A program made the translations under genes and the position numbers. The notes beneath the pieces were generated by a model that searched no databases, was not told where the DNA came from, and saw only the letters and a list, made by a program, of their open reading frames with translations. This document shows, piece by piece, positions 25,551 to 33,988 of a stretch of 64,000 nt of DNA. The DNA is from Herbiconiux sp. SALV-R1 (GTDB lineage Bacteria; Actinomycetota; Actinomycetes; Actinomycetales; Microbacteriaceae): assembly GCF_013113715.1 (NCBI RefSeq), contig NZ_CP053344.1:3968001-4032000 (forward strand), in the 5' to 3' direction. Position 1 is the first letter of the stretch. Each line of letters opens with the position of its first letter.

Positions 25551-27103
25551 CCGGAACGCCGACGCCCGAACCCGGCCCGGATGCGCACACCGAGCATCAG
25601 CTGACCACCACCGACGTCGTCGTGGTCGGGGGAGGCGTCGCCGGCCTCGTCGCCGCGCGTCAGCTGGCCCGCCTCGGCGCCGGCGTCGTGCTGCTCGACG
25701 AGCGGGCCGAGCTCGGCGGATTCGTGGGCACCCACGAGGTGGCGGGCGTGGAGCTCGACTCGGGTGCCGAGAGCTTCGCCACCCGCAAGGGCACTGTCGC
25801 GGCGCTCGTGACCGAGCTGGGGCTCGGCGACGACATCGTCGTCCCCGACCGCAAGGGCGCCTGGGTGGCCTGGGAGGGCGGCGCGGCTCCGCTGCCCGCC
25901 GCGGGTGTGCTCGGCATCCCGGGGGTGCCGCTCGCCGACGACGTGCGCCGGGTGATCGGCTGGCGCGGGTCGCTGCGCGCCTACCTCGACCGGCTGATGC
26001 CGCTGCTCCGGGTGCGCACCGAGACCGACCTCGGCGACATCGTGCGCCGCCGCATGGGCCGTCTCGTGCTCGAGCGACTCGTCACCCCGGTCGTCGCCGG
26101 GGTGCACTCGGCCGACCCCTCGGTCGTCGACGTGCACACCGTCGCCCCCGGCCTCACCCAGGCCATGACCGTGCAGGGCTCGCTCTCGGGCGCCGTCATG
26201 GCGCTCCGCGAGCAGGCGCCCGCCGGCTCGCAGGTGCAGGGCATCGTGGGCGGTATGTACCGCCTCATCGAGGCGCTGGAGGCCGACTGCCGGTTCTTCG
26301 GCGTGGAGATCCGGCGGGGGCAGCGCGTCGCCGCGGTGGAGCGGAACGACGACCCGACGCATCGCTGGCGGGTTCGGCCCGAGGGCGGCGTTGAGGGCGG
26401 CGACGGGGGCGAGCTGCTCGCGCGCGCCGTCGTGGTCGCGACCGGCTTCCGCCCCGGGCTCGGCCTCCTCGACCAGGCCGGAGCCGGCAAGGCCTCGCTC
26501 GGGGCGACCGCAGCGCTGCCGGGTGTCGGCGACTGGCCGGCCCCCGCATCCGTCACCCTCGCCACCCTGGTCGTCGACGAGCCGCGGCTCGACGAGGCGC
26601 CCCGCGGCACCGGTGTGCTCGTCGCTCAGGGCACGCCGGGCGTGGGTGCGAAGGCGCTCACGCACTCGACGGCGAAGTGGCGCTGGCTCGCCGACGCGCT
26701 GCCGGCCCACCGCCATGTGCTGCGTCTGTCGTACGGGCGACGCGGTGCGGCGACGGATGCTCGTGCCGGCCGGGTCGCCGAGGGGCGCGCCGACACCGCA
26801 CCCGACTCGGCCCCCGACCAGTCCGCGGTGCTCGCCGACGCCTCCGCCCTCCTCGGCGTGGCACTCGACCCCGCCTCGGTGCGCGGGTTCTCCGTGGTGC
26901 GCTGGGACGACTCCCTCGCCTTCGCGACCGTGGGCCACAAGGCCCGCGTGCGGCAGACGCTCGCCGCCGTGAAGGAGGTGCCCGGGCTCGACGTGGTGGG
27001 CGCCTGGGTGTCGGGCACGGGCCTCGCCGCCACCGTGGAGCACGCCAAGGAGACCGCGTCGGCGCTGGCCGCCGAGCTGAGGGGCGATCGCAGGCTCGAC
27101 TGA
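25547..27103 (+). CDS. hemY: Coproporphyrinogen III oxidase (CgoX/HemY type)
   Basis: FAD enzyme that oxidises coproporphyrinogen III to coproporphyrin III in the Gram-positive route (formerly called protoporphyrinogen oxidase HemG/HemY). 518 aa. Dinucleotide-binding motif VVVGGGVAGLVAARQLARLG near residues 25-44, and the late FAD motif in WVSGTGLAATVEHAKETA. ATGA overlap with hemE sets the start. A variable, Ala/Asp-rich loop near residue 400-425 is an insertion. The presence of hemQ and of a monofunctional hemH next door supports the coproporphyrin branch. Confidence 0.94.
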   Translation: MTGTPTPEPGPDAHTEHQLTTTDVVVVGGGVAGLVAARQLARLGAGVVLLDERAELGGFVGTHEVAGVELDSGAESFATRKGTVAALVTELGLGDDIVVPDRKGAWVAWEGGAAPLPAAGVLGIPGVPLADDVRRVIGWRGSLRAYLDRLMPLLRVRTETDLGDIVRRRMGRLVLERLVTPVVAGVHSADPSVVDVHTVAPGLTQAMTVQGSLSGAVMALREQAPAGSQVQGIVGGMYRLIEALEADCRFFGVEIRRGQRVAAVERNDDPTHRWRVRPEGGVEGGDGGELLARAVVVATGFRPGLGLLDQAGAGKASLGATAALPGVGDWPAPASVTLATLVVDEPRLDEAPRGTGVLVAQGTPGVGAKALTHSTAKWRWLADALPAHRHVLRLSYGRRGAATDARAGRVAEGRADTAPDSAPDQSAVLADASALLGVALDPASVRGFSVVRWDDSLAFATVGHKARVRQTLAAVKEVPGLDVVGAWVSGTGLAATVEHAKETASALAAELRGDRRLD

Positions 27104-27212
27104 CCGGTCCTCGGCGCGAGCGGCCGCGCTCGGCGAGCTCAGGGCCATGCGGGTGCGGGGGTTCCGGACTACTCTGAACGAGACCCCGCACTCACGATCG
27201 ATCGGAGTTCAC

Positions 27213-27635
27213 ATGCGCGGAAAGATCATCTTCGTCGTCGGGCTGGCCACCGGCTACGTGCTCGGCACACGGGCCGGCCGCGAACGGTACGAGCAGATCA
27301 AGGCGGGTGCGGAGAAGGTCTGGAACACCCCGACCGTGCAGGCCGGCGTGCACACCGTGCAGGACTTCGCCGGCGCGCGCGTCGACGAGGTGAAGGCCAC
27401 CCTCTCCCGCAAGGCGCGCAACGCGCTCGCCGCGCTCATCGGCCGCGAGCCGCTGGCCTCGCCGCAGCGCGGCAGCTCCTCGGGGCCCGTCGCCGCGGCC
27501 GGTCGCAGCTCCGCCTCCGGCGCACCGAAGCCCTCGGCCGCCGCGAAGACCTCTCCCGCCGCGAAGAAGCCCGCCGCCAAGCGGAGCGCGAGCTCGTCGT
27601 CGACGGCCTCCACCGCATCCGCCTCCGACGAGTGA
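27213..27635 (+). CDS. YtxH-like membrane protein
   Basis: 140 aa. One N-terminal helix (KIIFVVGLATGYVLGTRAG) followed by the YtxH signature GRERYEQIKAGAEKVWNTPTVQ and a Lys/Ala/Ser-rich disordered tail, probably facing the cytoplasm. Start at 27213 with GGAG 8 bases upstream; a longer frame lacks support. First of three small envelope genes lying inside the heme cluster. The family is linked to general stress in Bacillus; the role in actinobacteria is open. Confidence 0.82.
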   Translation: MRGKIIFVVGLATGYVLGTRAGRERYEQIKAGAEKVWNTPTVQAGVHTVQDFAGARVDEVKATLSRKARNALAALIGREPLASPQRGSSSGPVAAAGRSSASGAPKPSAAAKTSPAAKKPAAKRSASSSSTASTASASDE

Positions 27636-27653
27636 CCGGAAGGACCCACCGAC

Positions 27654-28058
27654 GTGACTGAAGAGCGCGACAAGAAGGCACGCCGCTCGCTCGTGTCGCT
27701 GTTCGCCGAGCTGCCGACGCTGATCGTGCAGCTGCTGAAAGACGAACTCGAGAACCTCAAACGCGAACTCACCTCGCGCCTGGCGAAGCTCGGCATCGGT
27801 GTCGGTCTGCTCGTCGCGGCCGGGCTGTTCGCCTTCTTCGCGCTCGCCGTGCTCATCGCGGCGGCCGTGCTCGGCCTCGCCACGGTGCTGCCCGCGTGGC
27901 TCGCGGCGCTCATCGTGGCGGGCGGCCTGCTGCTGCTCGTCGCGATCCTGGCGCTGGTGGGCATCGGCTCGATCAAGAAGGGCGCCCCTCCGGTGCCCGA
28001 AGACGCGATCACGAGCATCAAGAAAGACATCAACGTCGTCAAGGGATTGGGCCAGTGA
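27654..28058 (+). CDS. Actinobacterial holin-X-like (Phage_holin_3_6) membrane protein
   Basis: 134 aa, GTG start. A charged amphipathic N-terminus (LFAELPTLIVQLLKDELENLK) is followed by two long hydrophobic helices (about 48-75 and 80-102) separated by LPAWL, then a Lys-rich tail. This is the Act_holin-X layout. Despite the name such proteins are widespread chromosomal membrane proteins and nothing else here is phage-like. It lies 18 bp after the YtxH-like gene and overlaps the next one (TGATG). Confidence 0.84.
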   Translation: MTEERDKKARRSLVSLFAELPTLIVQLLKDELENLKRELTSRLAKLGIGVGLLVAAGLFAFFALAVLIAAAVLGLATVLPAWLAALIVAGGLLLLVAILALVGIGSIKKGAPPVPEDAITSIKKDINVVKGLGQ

Positions 28059-28345
28059 TGAGTGACGCCGACGCCGCGAAGCCCGCCGAGACCCCTCAGC
28101 GGTCGAAGGCCGAGCTGCACGCCGACATCGAGAAGACGCGCGCCGAGCTGCGCTCCACTCTCGACGCCATCGAGTTCAAGCTGAACGTTCCGAAGCAGGC
28201 ACGGCACGCCGCCCACCGGCTGAAGAGCTCGCTCGCCCGCTACAAGCGCGACAACCCCGTCGGCTTCGCCGCGGGTGTGGGCGCCGTCGTGGTGGCGGTG
28301 GGCGCTGCCGCGGTGCTCGGCTTCCGCTACGCCGGTCGGCGCTGA
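28058..28345 (+). CDS. DUF3618-family membrane protein
   Basis: 95 aa. Start SKAELHADIEKTRAELRSTLDAIEFKLN matches the DUF3618 motif (two-helix, ExTRxELxxTLDAIexK), followed by one C-terminal helix (VGFAAGVGAVVVAVGAAAVLGF) and a basic end. The ATG overlaps the stop of the holin-X-like gene, so all three small genes form one translational unit. Members usually accompany YtxH-like and holin-X proteins in actinobacteria, but their function is unknown. Confidence 0.85.
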   Translation: MSDADAAKPAETPQRSKAELHADIEKTRAELRSTLDAIEFKLNVPKQARHAAHRLKSSLARYKRDNPVGFAAGVGAVVVAVGAAAVLGFRYAGRR

Positions 28346-28483
28346 GTCGACGATCCTCCCATCCAGGTCGCGTACCGTGGGTGATAGGGCGCGTTCCGGC
28401 AGGCCGACGGCTGCGTGCTGCGCCCGGCTCCCTCGGTGGGTCTGCGCCGCCCCACCGGCCTCCTCCACAACGAAAGAGCTAGC

Positions 28484-29230
28484 ATGACCGACCCGACCTC
28501 CGCAGTCGACCCTCACCCCGTCGCGCCCCGAGACGTCGAGGACTCCGAGGCGGTGCCCGTGGTGGGGTACACCCTCTGGGCGGTGTTCCGCCGCAACCCC
28601 GACGCCCCCCTCGCCGTCGACGGCTTCGACGTTCCCGCGGCGCTCGCCGAGCTCGACGAGGCCATCGCCTCCGTCATCGACGAAGACGTGATGCTGCGCG
28701 GCGTCTACGACGTGTCGGGCCTCCGCGCCGACGCCGACATCATGGTGTGGCTGCACGGCAGTGTTCCCGAGACGCTGCAGTGGGCGCTCCGGCAGATCCG
28801 CCGCACGCGCCTGTTCGCGCCGCTCCTGCCGACCTGGAACGCGATGGGCGTGCACCGCGACGCCGAGTTCTCGGCGAACCACCTGCCTGCCTTCATGCGC
28901 GGCAAGGAGCCGGCCGCCTGGCTCACCGTCTACCCCTTCGTGCGCTCCTACGAGTGGTACATCCTCCCCGAGGAGGAGCGTCGTGCCATGCTCGCCGACC
29001 ACGGCCGCAAGGGCGCCGAGTACCGCTCCGTGCTCGCGAACACCGTGGCGTCGTTCGCGCTGGGCGACTACGAGTGGATCCTCGCGCTCGAAGACGACGA
29101 GCTGCTCAACCTGGTCGACCTCATGCGTCATCTGAGGGCGACGGATGCGCGGCTGCACGTGCGCGAGGAGGTCCCGTTCTTCACGGGCCGGCGCATCGAC
29201 ATCGCCGAGATCGTCGAGGTGCTGCAGTGA
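28484..29230 (+). CDS. hemQ: Coproheme decarboxylase (ChdC/HemQ)
   Basis: Last enzyme of the coproporphyrin route; uses peroxide to turn two propionates of Fe-coproporphyrin III into vinyls, giving heme b. 248 aa, chlorite-dismutase-like fold. Catalytic Tyr150 lies in TVYPFVRSYEWY and the proximal heme ligand His173 in MLADHGRKG, the actinobacterial form of the motif. The first about 25 residues are a disordered extension. The stop overlaps hemH (GTGA), coupling decarboxylase and ferrochelatase. Confidence 0.96.
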   Translation: MTDPTSAVDPHPVAPRDVEDSEAVPVVGYTLWAVFRRNPDAPLAVDGFDVPAALAELDEAIASVIDEDVMLRGVYDVSGLRADADIMVWLHGSVPETLQWALRQIRRTRLFAPLLPTWNAMGVHRDAEFSANHLPAFMRGKEPAAWLTVYPFVRSYEWYILPEEERRAMLADHGRKGAEYRSVLANTVASFALGDYEWILALEDDELLNLVDLMRHLRATDARLHVREEVPFFTGRRIDIAEIVEVLQ

Positions 29231-30453
29231 GCGAGCCAGCCGCCTCCGGTTCGCCGGTCGTCACCGAGCCGACCGTCGCATCCGATTCCCCGGTGGTGCC
29301 CGGCGCGAGCGCCGCCGCCGCGAGCGGGCCCGCGCACGTCACCGAACCCGTCGCCTATGACGCCATCCTGCTCGCCAGCTTCGGCGGGCCGGAGGGGCAG
29401 GACGACGTGATCCCCTTCCTCCGCAACGTCACCCGGGGCCGCGGCATCCCCGACGAGCGGCTCGAGGAGGTGGCCCACCACTACCGGGCGTTCGGCGGCG
29501 TGAGCCCCATCAACGCCCAGAACCGCGCCCTCAAGGCCGCCCTCGAGGCCGAGCTCGCCTCGCGTGGCATCGAGCTCCCCGTGCTGTGGGGCAACCGCAA
29601 CTGGGATCCGTACCTTCGCGAGGCGCTCACCGAGGCGCACGAGCGCGGCTTCCGCTCGCTCATCGCCGTCGCCACGAGCGCCTACAGCTCCTACTCGAGC
29701 TGCCGGCAGTACCGCGAAGACTTCGCCATCGCGCTCGACGAGACCGGTCTCGCGGGTGAGATCACCATCGACAAGGTGCGGCAGTTCTTCGACCACCCCG
29801 GTTTCGTGCAGCCCTTCATCGACGGTGTCTCCGCTGCCGTCGCGGGCATCCGTGAGCAGTTCCCCGACCTCGACCCGACGCGGGAGATCGAGGTGCTGTT
29901 CAGCACCCACTCCATCCCGAGCGCCGACGCCGAGCGATCGGGCCCGGCGTCGCGCGGCTTCGGCCCCGGAGGCGCCTACGCCGCGCAGCACCTAGCCGTC
30001 GCGGAGGCCGTCATGGCGACGGCCGCGGGGGCTGAGGGTCTGCCCTGGCAGCTCGTCTACCAGTCGCGCTCGGGCCCGCCCAGCCAGCCCTGGCTCGAAC
30101 CCGACATCAACGACGCCATCGCCGAGCTGCCCGCCAAGGGCGTCAAGGCGGTCGTGATCGTGCCGCTCGGCTTCGTGAGCGACCACATGGAGGTCATGTG
30201 GGACCTCGACAACGAGGCGCTCGAGACCTGCGCCGAGCACGGCCTGCACGGGGTGCGCACCCCGACGCCCGGTGTCGACCCGGCGTACGTGAGCGGTCTG
30301 GTCGACCTCGTGCTCGAGCGCGTCTCGGGCACACCGACGGCCGACCGCCCGGCCCGCACGCCGCTCGGCCCCTGGTACGACGTCTGCCGTCCGGGCTGCT
30401 GCGAGAACGTGCGGCTGGGCTTCAAGCCCGCGCTGGCCGGTATCGCACCGTGA
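29227..30453 (+). CDS. hemH: Coproporphyrin ferrochelatase (CpfC/HemH)
   Basis: Inserts Fe(II) into coproporphyrin III. 408 aa, GTG start overlapping hemQ. About 40 N-terminal residues form a Ser/Ala/Val/Pro extension before the core begins at YDAILLASFGGPEGQDDV. The core has the family motif EVLFSTHSIP with the catalytic His and a conserved Glu region SDHMEVMWDLD. Near the C-terminus, Cys387, Cys391 and Cys392 (VCRPGCCENVRL) fit the [2Fe-2S]-binding cysteines of actinobacterial ferrochelatases. Confidence 0.95.
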   Translation: MSEPAASGSPVVTEPTVASDSPVVPGASAAAASGPAHVTEPVAYDAILLASFGGPEGQDDVIPFLRNVTRGRGIPDERLEEVAHHYRAFGGVSPINAQNRALKAALEAELASRGIELPVLWGNRNWDPYLREALTEAHERGFRSLIAVATSAYSSYSSCRQYREDFAIALDETGLAGEITIDKVRQFFDHPGFVQPFIDGVSAAVAGIREQFPDLDPTREIEVLFSTHSIPSADAERSGPASRGFGPGGAYAAQHLAVAEAVMATAAGAEGLPWQLVYQSRSGPPSQPWLEPDINDAIAELPAKGVKAVVIVPLGFVSDHMEVMWDLDNEALETCAEHGLHGVRTPTPGVDPAYVSGLVDLVLERVSGTPTADRPARTPLGPWYDVCRPGCCENVRLGFKPALAGIAP

Positions 30454-30505
30454 CCTGGAATTCGACCACCACCCGCTCGGGATGCGACAGAATCGAATGA
30501 GAACC

Positions 30506-30530
30506 CTCGTGCCCACCACCACGGCACGAG
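30506..30530 (+). terminator. Hairpin between hemH and hemC
   Basis: Perfect 8-bp stem CTCGTGCC/GGCACGAG (30506-30513 and 30523-30530) with a 9-base CACC-repeat loop, in the 108-bp gap between hemH and hemC. It may end or attenuate transcription from the hemE-side unit. There is no U-tract. Confidence 0.4.
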
Positions 30531-30561
30531 TCCCGCAGCATCCTGGAACGACGAGCGCACC

Positions 30562-31491
30562 GTGACGAGAACCCTTCGAGCCGCAACACGAGGCAGCGCT
30601 CTGGCGCGCGCCCAGACGGGCCACGTCGTCGCCGCCCTCGAGGAGGCCTCCGGGGTCTCGATCGAGACCATCTTCATCACCTCGGAGGGCGACCGGTCGA
30701 AGGAGTCGCTGTCGAGTCTCGGCGGCACCGGAGTGTTCGCCAGCGCGCTGCGCGAGGCGCTGCTCGCCGGCGAGTGCGACTTCATCGTGCACTCCCTGAA
30801 AGACCTGCCGACCGCGAAGCACGAAGGCCTCGTGCTCGGTGCTATCCCGGTACGCGAAGACGCCCGCGACGCGCTGTGCAGCCGCGACGGGCTCACCCTC
30901 GACCAGCTGCCGGAGGGCGCCAGGGTGGGCACCGGGTCTCCGCGACGGGTCGCACAGCTGCTCAGCCTCCGACCCGATCTCGAGGTGGTCGACATCAGGG
31001 GCAACGTCGACACCAGACTGGCCCGCGTCGCAGACGGCGATCTCGACGCCGTGGTGCTCGCGTCGGCAGGGCTCTCGCGGCTGGGTAGGCTAGAGGCAGC
31101 ATCCGAACTCTTCGCACTCGAGCTGTGGCCCACCGCGCCCGGCCAGGGCGCGCTCGCGATCGAGACCCGAGAGGGAGACAGCATTCCCGAGCTCCTCACC
31201 ATCGAGCACCCCCCGACACGCACGGCCGTGCTGGCCGAGCGCGCGGTGCTCGCTGCCCTCGAGGCCGGATGCGCGGCTCCCGTCGGCGCCACCGCCACGG
31301 TGCACGACGACGAGCTCACCCTCTCGGCCACCGTCTACGGTCCGGCCGGCGACGTGGAGCTCGGCTGCGAACGCTCGGCACGACTGCTCGGCGACGACCA
31401 GTACGTCGCCGCGCTGCTCGGCGAGGCGGTCGCCACCCAGCTGCTCGACGACGGTGCGGCGGAGTTCGCCCCGGTCGGAGGTGAGCGATGA
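30562..31491 (+). CDS. hemC: Hydroxymethylbilane synthase (porphobilinogen deaminase)
   Basis: Polymerises four porphobilinogens into hydroxymethylbilane. 309 aa, GTG start. Motifs: ATRGSALARAQT at the N-terminus, FIVHSLKDLPT, GTGSPRRVAQL, VDIRGNVDTRL, and Cys237 in LEAGCAAPVGA, which carries the dipyrromethane cofactor. ATGA overlap with hemD. The 108-bp gap after hemH suggests an own promoter or attenuated readthrough. Confidence 0.97.
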   Translation: MTRTLRAATRGSALARAQTGHVVAALEEASGVSIETIFITSEGDRSKESLSSLGGTGVFASALREALLAGECDFIVHSLKDLPTAKHEGLVLGAIPVREDARDALCSRDGLTLDQLPEGARVGTGSPRRVAQLLSLRPDLEVVDIRGNVDTRLARVADGDLDAVVLASAGLSRLGRLEAASELFALELWPTAPGQGALAIETREGDSIPELLTIEHPPTRTAVLAERAVLAALEAGCAAPVGATATVHDDELTLSATVYGPAGDVELGCERSARLLGDDQYVAALLGEAVATQLLDDGAAEFAPVGGER

Positions 31492-32267
31492 CCGCGTGGT
31501 CGCAGCGCCCGCTCGGCGGGTGGCGCATCCTGGTTCCCCGCGGTGGCCCGTGGGGTCACGGCGTGGCAGCCGACCTGCGTGCCGTCGGCGCCCAGCCGAT
31601 CGTCGCGCCGATGATCAACTTCGCCCCCACCGAAGACGCCGAGACGCTCGACCGGGCGCTCGAGGCGCTCGCCCGGGGTGCCTTCGACTGGCTCACCATG
31701 ACCAGCGCGACCACGGTCGACGTGCTCGCCGCGCACCAGGCGGTCGTGCCCCCCGAGACGCACATCGCGGCGGTCGGCGAGACCACGGCCGCCGCCCTCA
31801 CCGCAGCCGGGTACAAGGTCGATCTCGTGCCGCCGGAGGACAACTCGGCCAAGGGCCTGCTGCGTGAGCTCAAGCGCTTCGAGCAGTTCGGGCCCGAGCT
31901 GCGGGTGCTCACCCTGCGCAGCGACATCGCGAAGCCGGTGCTCACCGAGGGCCTCATCAAGCGCGGCCACACGGTGGAGTCGGTGGTGGCGTACCGCACC
32001 ATCGGCGTGGAGGTCGACCCGCAGATCAGGGCCGACCTCGCCGCGGGCGCGATCGACGCGGTCTTCGTGACCTCGGGCTCGGTCGCCGAGCAGGTGCAGA
32101 AGCAGCTGGGGCCGGTGCCCGAGTCGACGCTCGTGGCGGCGATCGGCCCGCGCACGGCCGAAGACGCCAGGGCCTATGGTTTGCGCGTCGACGTCATCGC
32201 CAAGGGGCGTTCGGCCGAGTCGCTCATCAACGCGGTGATCGAGGTCGCGAACTCCCGTCGGGGCTGA
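31488..32267 (+). CDS. hemD: Uroporphyrinogen-III synthase
   Basis: Closes hydroxymethylbilane with inversion of ring D. 259 aa. The family is poorly conserved; support comes from the start (GWRILVPRGGPWGHGVAADL), the middle (FDWLTMTSATTVDVL, HIAAVGETTAAALTAAGY), FVTSGSVAEQV and AIGPRTAEDARAYGL near the end, plus position directly after hemC with an ATGA overlap. No fused methyltransferase domain is present. Confidence 0.94.
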   Translation: MTAWSQRPLGGWRILVPRGGPWGHGVAADLRAVGAQPIVAPMINFAPTEDAETLDRALEALARGAFDWLTMTSATTVDVLAAHQAVVPPETHIAAVGETTAAALTAAGYKVDLVPPEDNSAKGLLRELKRFEQFGPELRVLTLRSDIAKPVLTEGLIKRGHTVESVVAYRTIGVEVDPQIRADLAAGAIDAVFVTSGSVAEQVQKQLGPVPESTLVAAIGPRTAEDARAYGLRVDVIAKGRSAESLINAVIEVANSRRG

Positions 32268-32280
32268 CGCCGCGCATCCG

Positions 32281-32913
32281 TCACCTCGGCCAGACCGGCC
32301 GGAACTGCACGCTGATGCGGGGGCCGACCGCCGTCTTGGTCTTGAGGACCGCGTGCTCGTAGGTGCGCTGGCAGCTGCCGCCCATGACGATGAGGTCGCC
32401 GTGGCCGACGGGGAACCGCAGGGTCTCGCCGCCTCCCTTCGGCCGCACCGAGAGGGTGCGCGCCGCGCCCACCGACAGGATGGCGACCATGGTGTCGCTG
32501 TCGATGGCGCGGCCGACGCGGTCGCCGTGCCAGGCGACGCTGTCGTCACCGGTGCGGTAGAAGCACAGCCCCGCGGTCTGGAAGACCTGGCCGGGCGGCC
32601 TGCCGTAGTGGTCGTTCAGGGCGTCTTGGGCGCGGGTGAGGAGCAGCTCGGGGTAGACGTCTCCGGCGCCGAAGTGGGAGACCAGGCGCGGCACCTCGAC
32701 GACCTTGTCGTACATCTCGCGGCGGTCGGCGCGCCAGGGCACGTCGAGGGCGAGGCGTTCGAACAGCGCGTCGGAGTTCGACACCCAGCCGGGGCGGAGG
32801 TCGACCCACGCGCCCGCCTCGAGCGGCGTGCGCACCACATCGTCGCCGAGCGGCTCAAGGCCGGGCTCGGCGTCGAGGTCGTCGAAGAGGGAGGTCTGGA
32901 AGTCGAGGTTCAT
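32281..32913 (-). CDS. AlkB-type 2-oxoglutarate/Fe(II) dioxygenase
   Basis: 210 aa. Repair enzyme type that removes alkyl adducts (N1-methyladenine, N3-methylcytosine) from DNA or RNA oxidatively. Iron ligands His129 and Asp131 in WHGDRVG and His187 in YEHAVLK; oxoglutarate-binding arginines near 199 and 205 in [10 protein letters not shown]. Start chosen at ATG 32913, which gives a normal N-terminus and leaves a 20-bp spacing to an SOS-like box. It interrupts the heme cluster on the opposite strand; its stop lies 13 bp from the hemD stop. Confidence 0.93.
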   Translation of the reverse strand: MNLDFQTSLFDDLDAEPGLEPLGDDVVRTPLEAGAWVDLRPGWVSNSDALFERLALDVPWRADRREMYDKVVEVPRLVSHFGAGDVYPELLLTRAQDALNDHYGRPPGQVFQTAGLCFYRTGDDSVAWHGDRVGRAIDSDTMVAILSVGAARTLSVRPKGGGETLRFPVGHGDLIVMGGSCQRTYEHAVLKTKTAVGPRISVQFRPVWPR

Positions 32914-32932
32914 GCCACCAGCGTACCGACTT

Positions 32933-32948
32933 TCGAATGAATGTTCGA
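32933..32948 (-). promoter_or_regulatory. LexA/SOS-box-like site upstream of the AlkB gene
   Basis: TCGAATGAATGTTCGA matches the actinobacterial/Gram-positive-type SOS box TCGAAC-N4-GTTCGA at 11 of 12 defined bases. It ends 20 bp before the AlkB start and 45 bp before the divergent hemB start. Damage induction of the dioxygenase gene is inferred; LexA could also touch hemB transcription. Confidence 0.72.
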
Positions 32949-32992
32949 GTGATCCGGCGCTTTCCGAGGCAGCCCGATCTAAGCTGGAGGCC

Positions 32993-33988
32993 ATGACCTC
33001 AGGCTCCTTCCCCGCGGTGCGGCCCCGGCGGCTGCGCTCCACGCCGGCGATGCGGAGGCTCGTCGCCGAGACCCGTCTCGACCCGGCTCAGCTCGTGCTC
33101 CCGCTGTTCGTGCGCGACGACATCGTCGAGCCGGCACCGCTGCAGTCGATGCCCGGAGTGGTGCAGCACACCTTCGACTCCCTGCGCGCCGCCGTCGTCG
33201 AGGCCGCGGAGGCGGGCCTCGGGGGGGTCATGCTGTTCGGCGTGCCCGCCGACTCGGCCAAAGACGCATCGGGCAGCGCGGCCACCGACCCCGACGGAGT
33301 GCTGAACGCCGCCACGCGGGTCGTCGCCGCCGAGGTGGGCGACGCGCTCGTCGTGCAGACCGACCTGTGCCTCGACGAGTTCACCGACCACGGGCACTGC
33401 GGCGTGCTGGCCGCCGACGGCTCGGTCGACAACGACGCCACGCTCGTGCGCTACCGCGACATGGCGGTCGAGCAGGCCCGCGCCGGCTCGCAGCTGCTCG
33501 GCCTCTCGGGAATGATGGACGGCCAGATCGCCGCCGTGCGCGCCGCACTCGACGCCGACGGCTTCGAGCAGGTCGCGGTGCTCGCCTACGCCGCGAAGTA
33601 CGCCTCCGCCTTCTACGGCCCGTTCCGCGAGGCGGTCGGCTCGACACTGCGCGGCGACCGCAAGACCTACCAGCTCGACCCGGCGAACCGGCGCGAGGGT
33701 CTCCGCGAGGCGGTCATCGACGTCGAGGAGGGCGCCGACATCGTCATGGTCAAGCCCGCCCTCAGCTACCTCGACCTCGTCGCCGACGTCTCGGCCGCGG
33801 TTCCCGTGCCGGTCTGGGCCTACCAGGTCTCGGGCGAGTACGCGATGATCGAGGCGGCCTCCGCCCAGGGGTGGATCGACCGCGACCGGGCCATCCTCGA
33901 GTCGCTCACGAGCATCCGTCGTGCCGGCGCCGAGGCCGTGCTCACCTACTGGGCGGTCGAGGTCGCCCGCACGCTGAGAGGACTGTGA
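32993..33988 (+). CDS. hemB: Delta-aminolevulinic acid dehydratase (porphobilinogen synthase)
   Basis: Condenses two ALA molecules to porphobilinogen. 331 aa. Schiff-base lysines are Lys202 ([15 protein letters not shown]) and Lys254 ([11 protein letters not shown]). The active-site metal region reads [14 protein letters not shown]: Cys126 and Cys136 are present but the middle ligand of the three-cysteine zinc site is Asp128, a mixed form between zinc and magnesium types. Strong ribosome site CTGGAGG just before the ATG. Overlaps hemL by TGATG. Confidence 0.97.
   Translation: MTSGSFPAVRPRRLRSTPAMRRLVAETRLDPAQLVLPLFVRDDIVEPAPLQSMPGVVQHTFDSLRAAVVEAAEAGLGGVMLFGVPADSAKDASGSAATDPDGVLNAATRVVAAEVGDALVVQTDLCLDEFTDHGHCGVLAADGSVDNDATLVRYRDMAVEQARAGSQLLGLSGMMDGQIAAVRAALDADGFEQVAVLAYAAKYASAFYGPFREAVGSTLRGDRKTYQLDPANRREGLREAVIDVEEGADIVMVKPALSYLDLVADVSAAVPVPVWAYQVSGEYAMIEAASAQGWIDRDRAILESLTSIRRAGAEAVLTYWAVEVARTLRGL

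Noticed and set aside
27654-28058. Prophage remnant, because of the holin-like protein
   Set aside because: No other phage gene nearby. The Act_holin-X family is normally chromosomal, and the gene is coupled to YtxH-like and DUF3618 genes.
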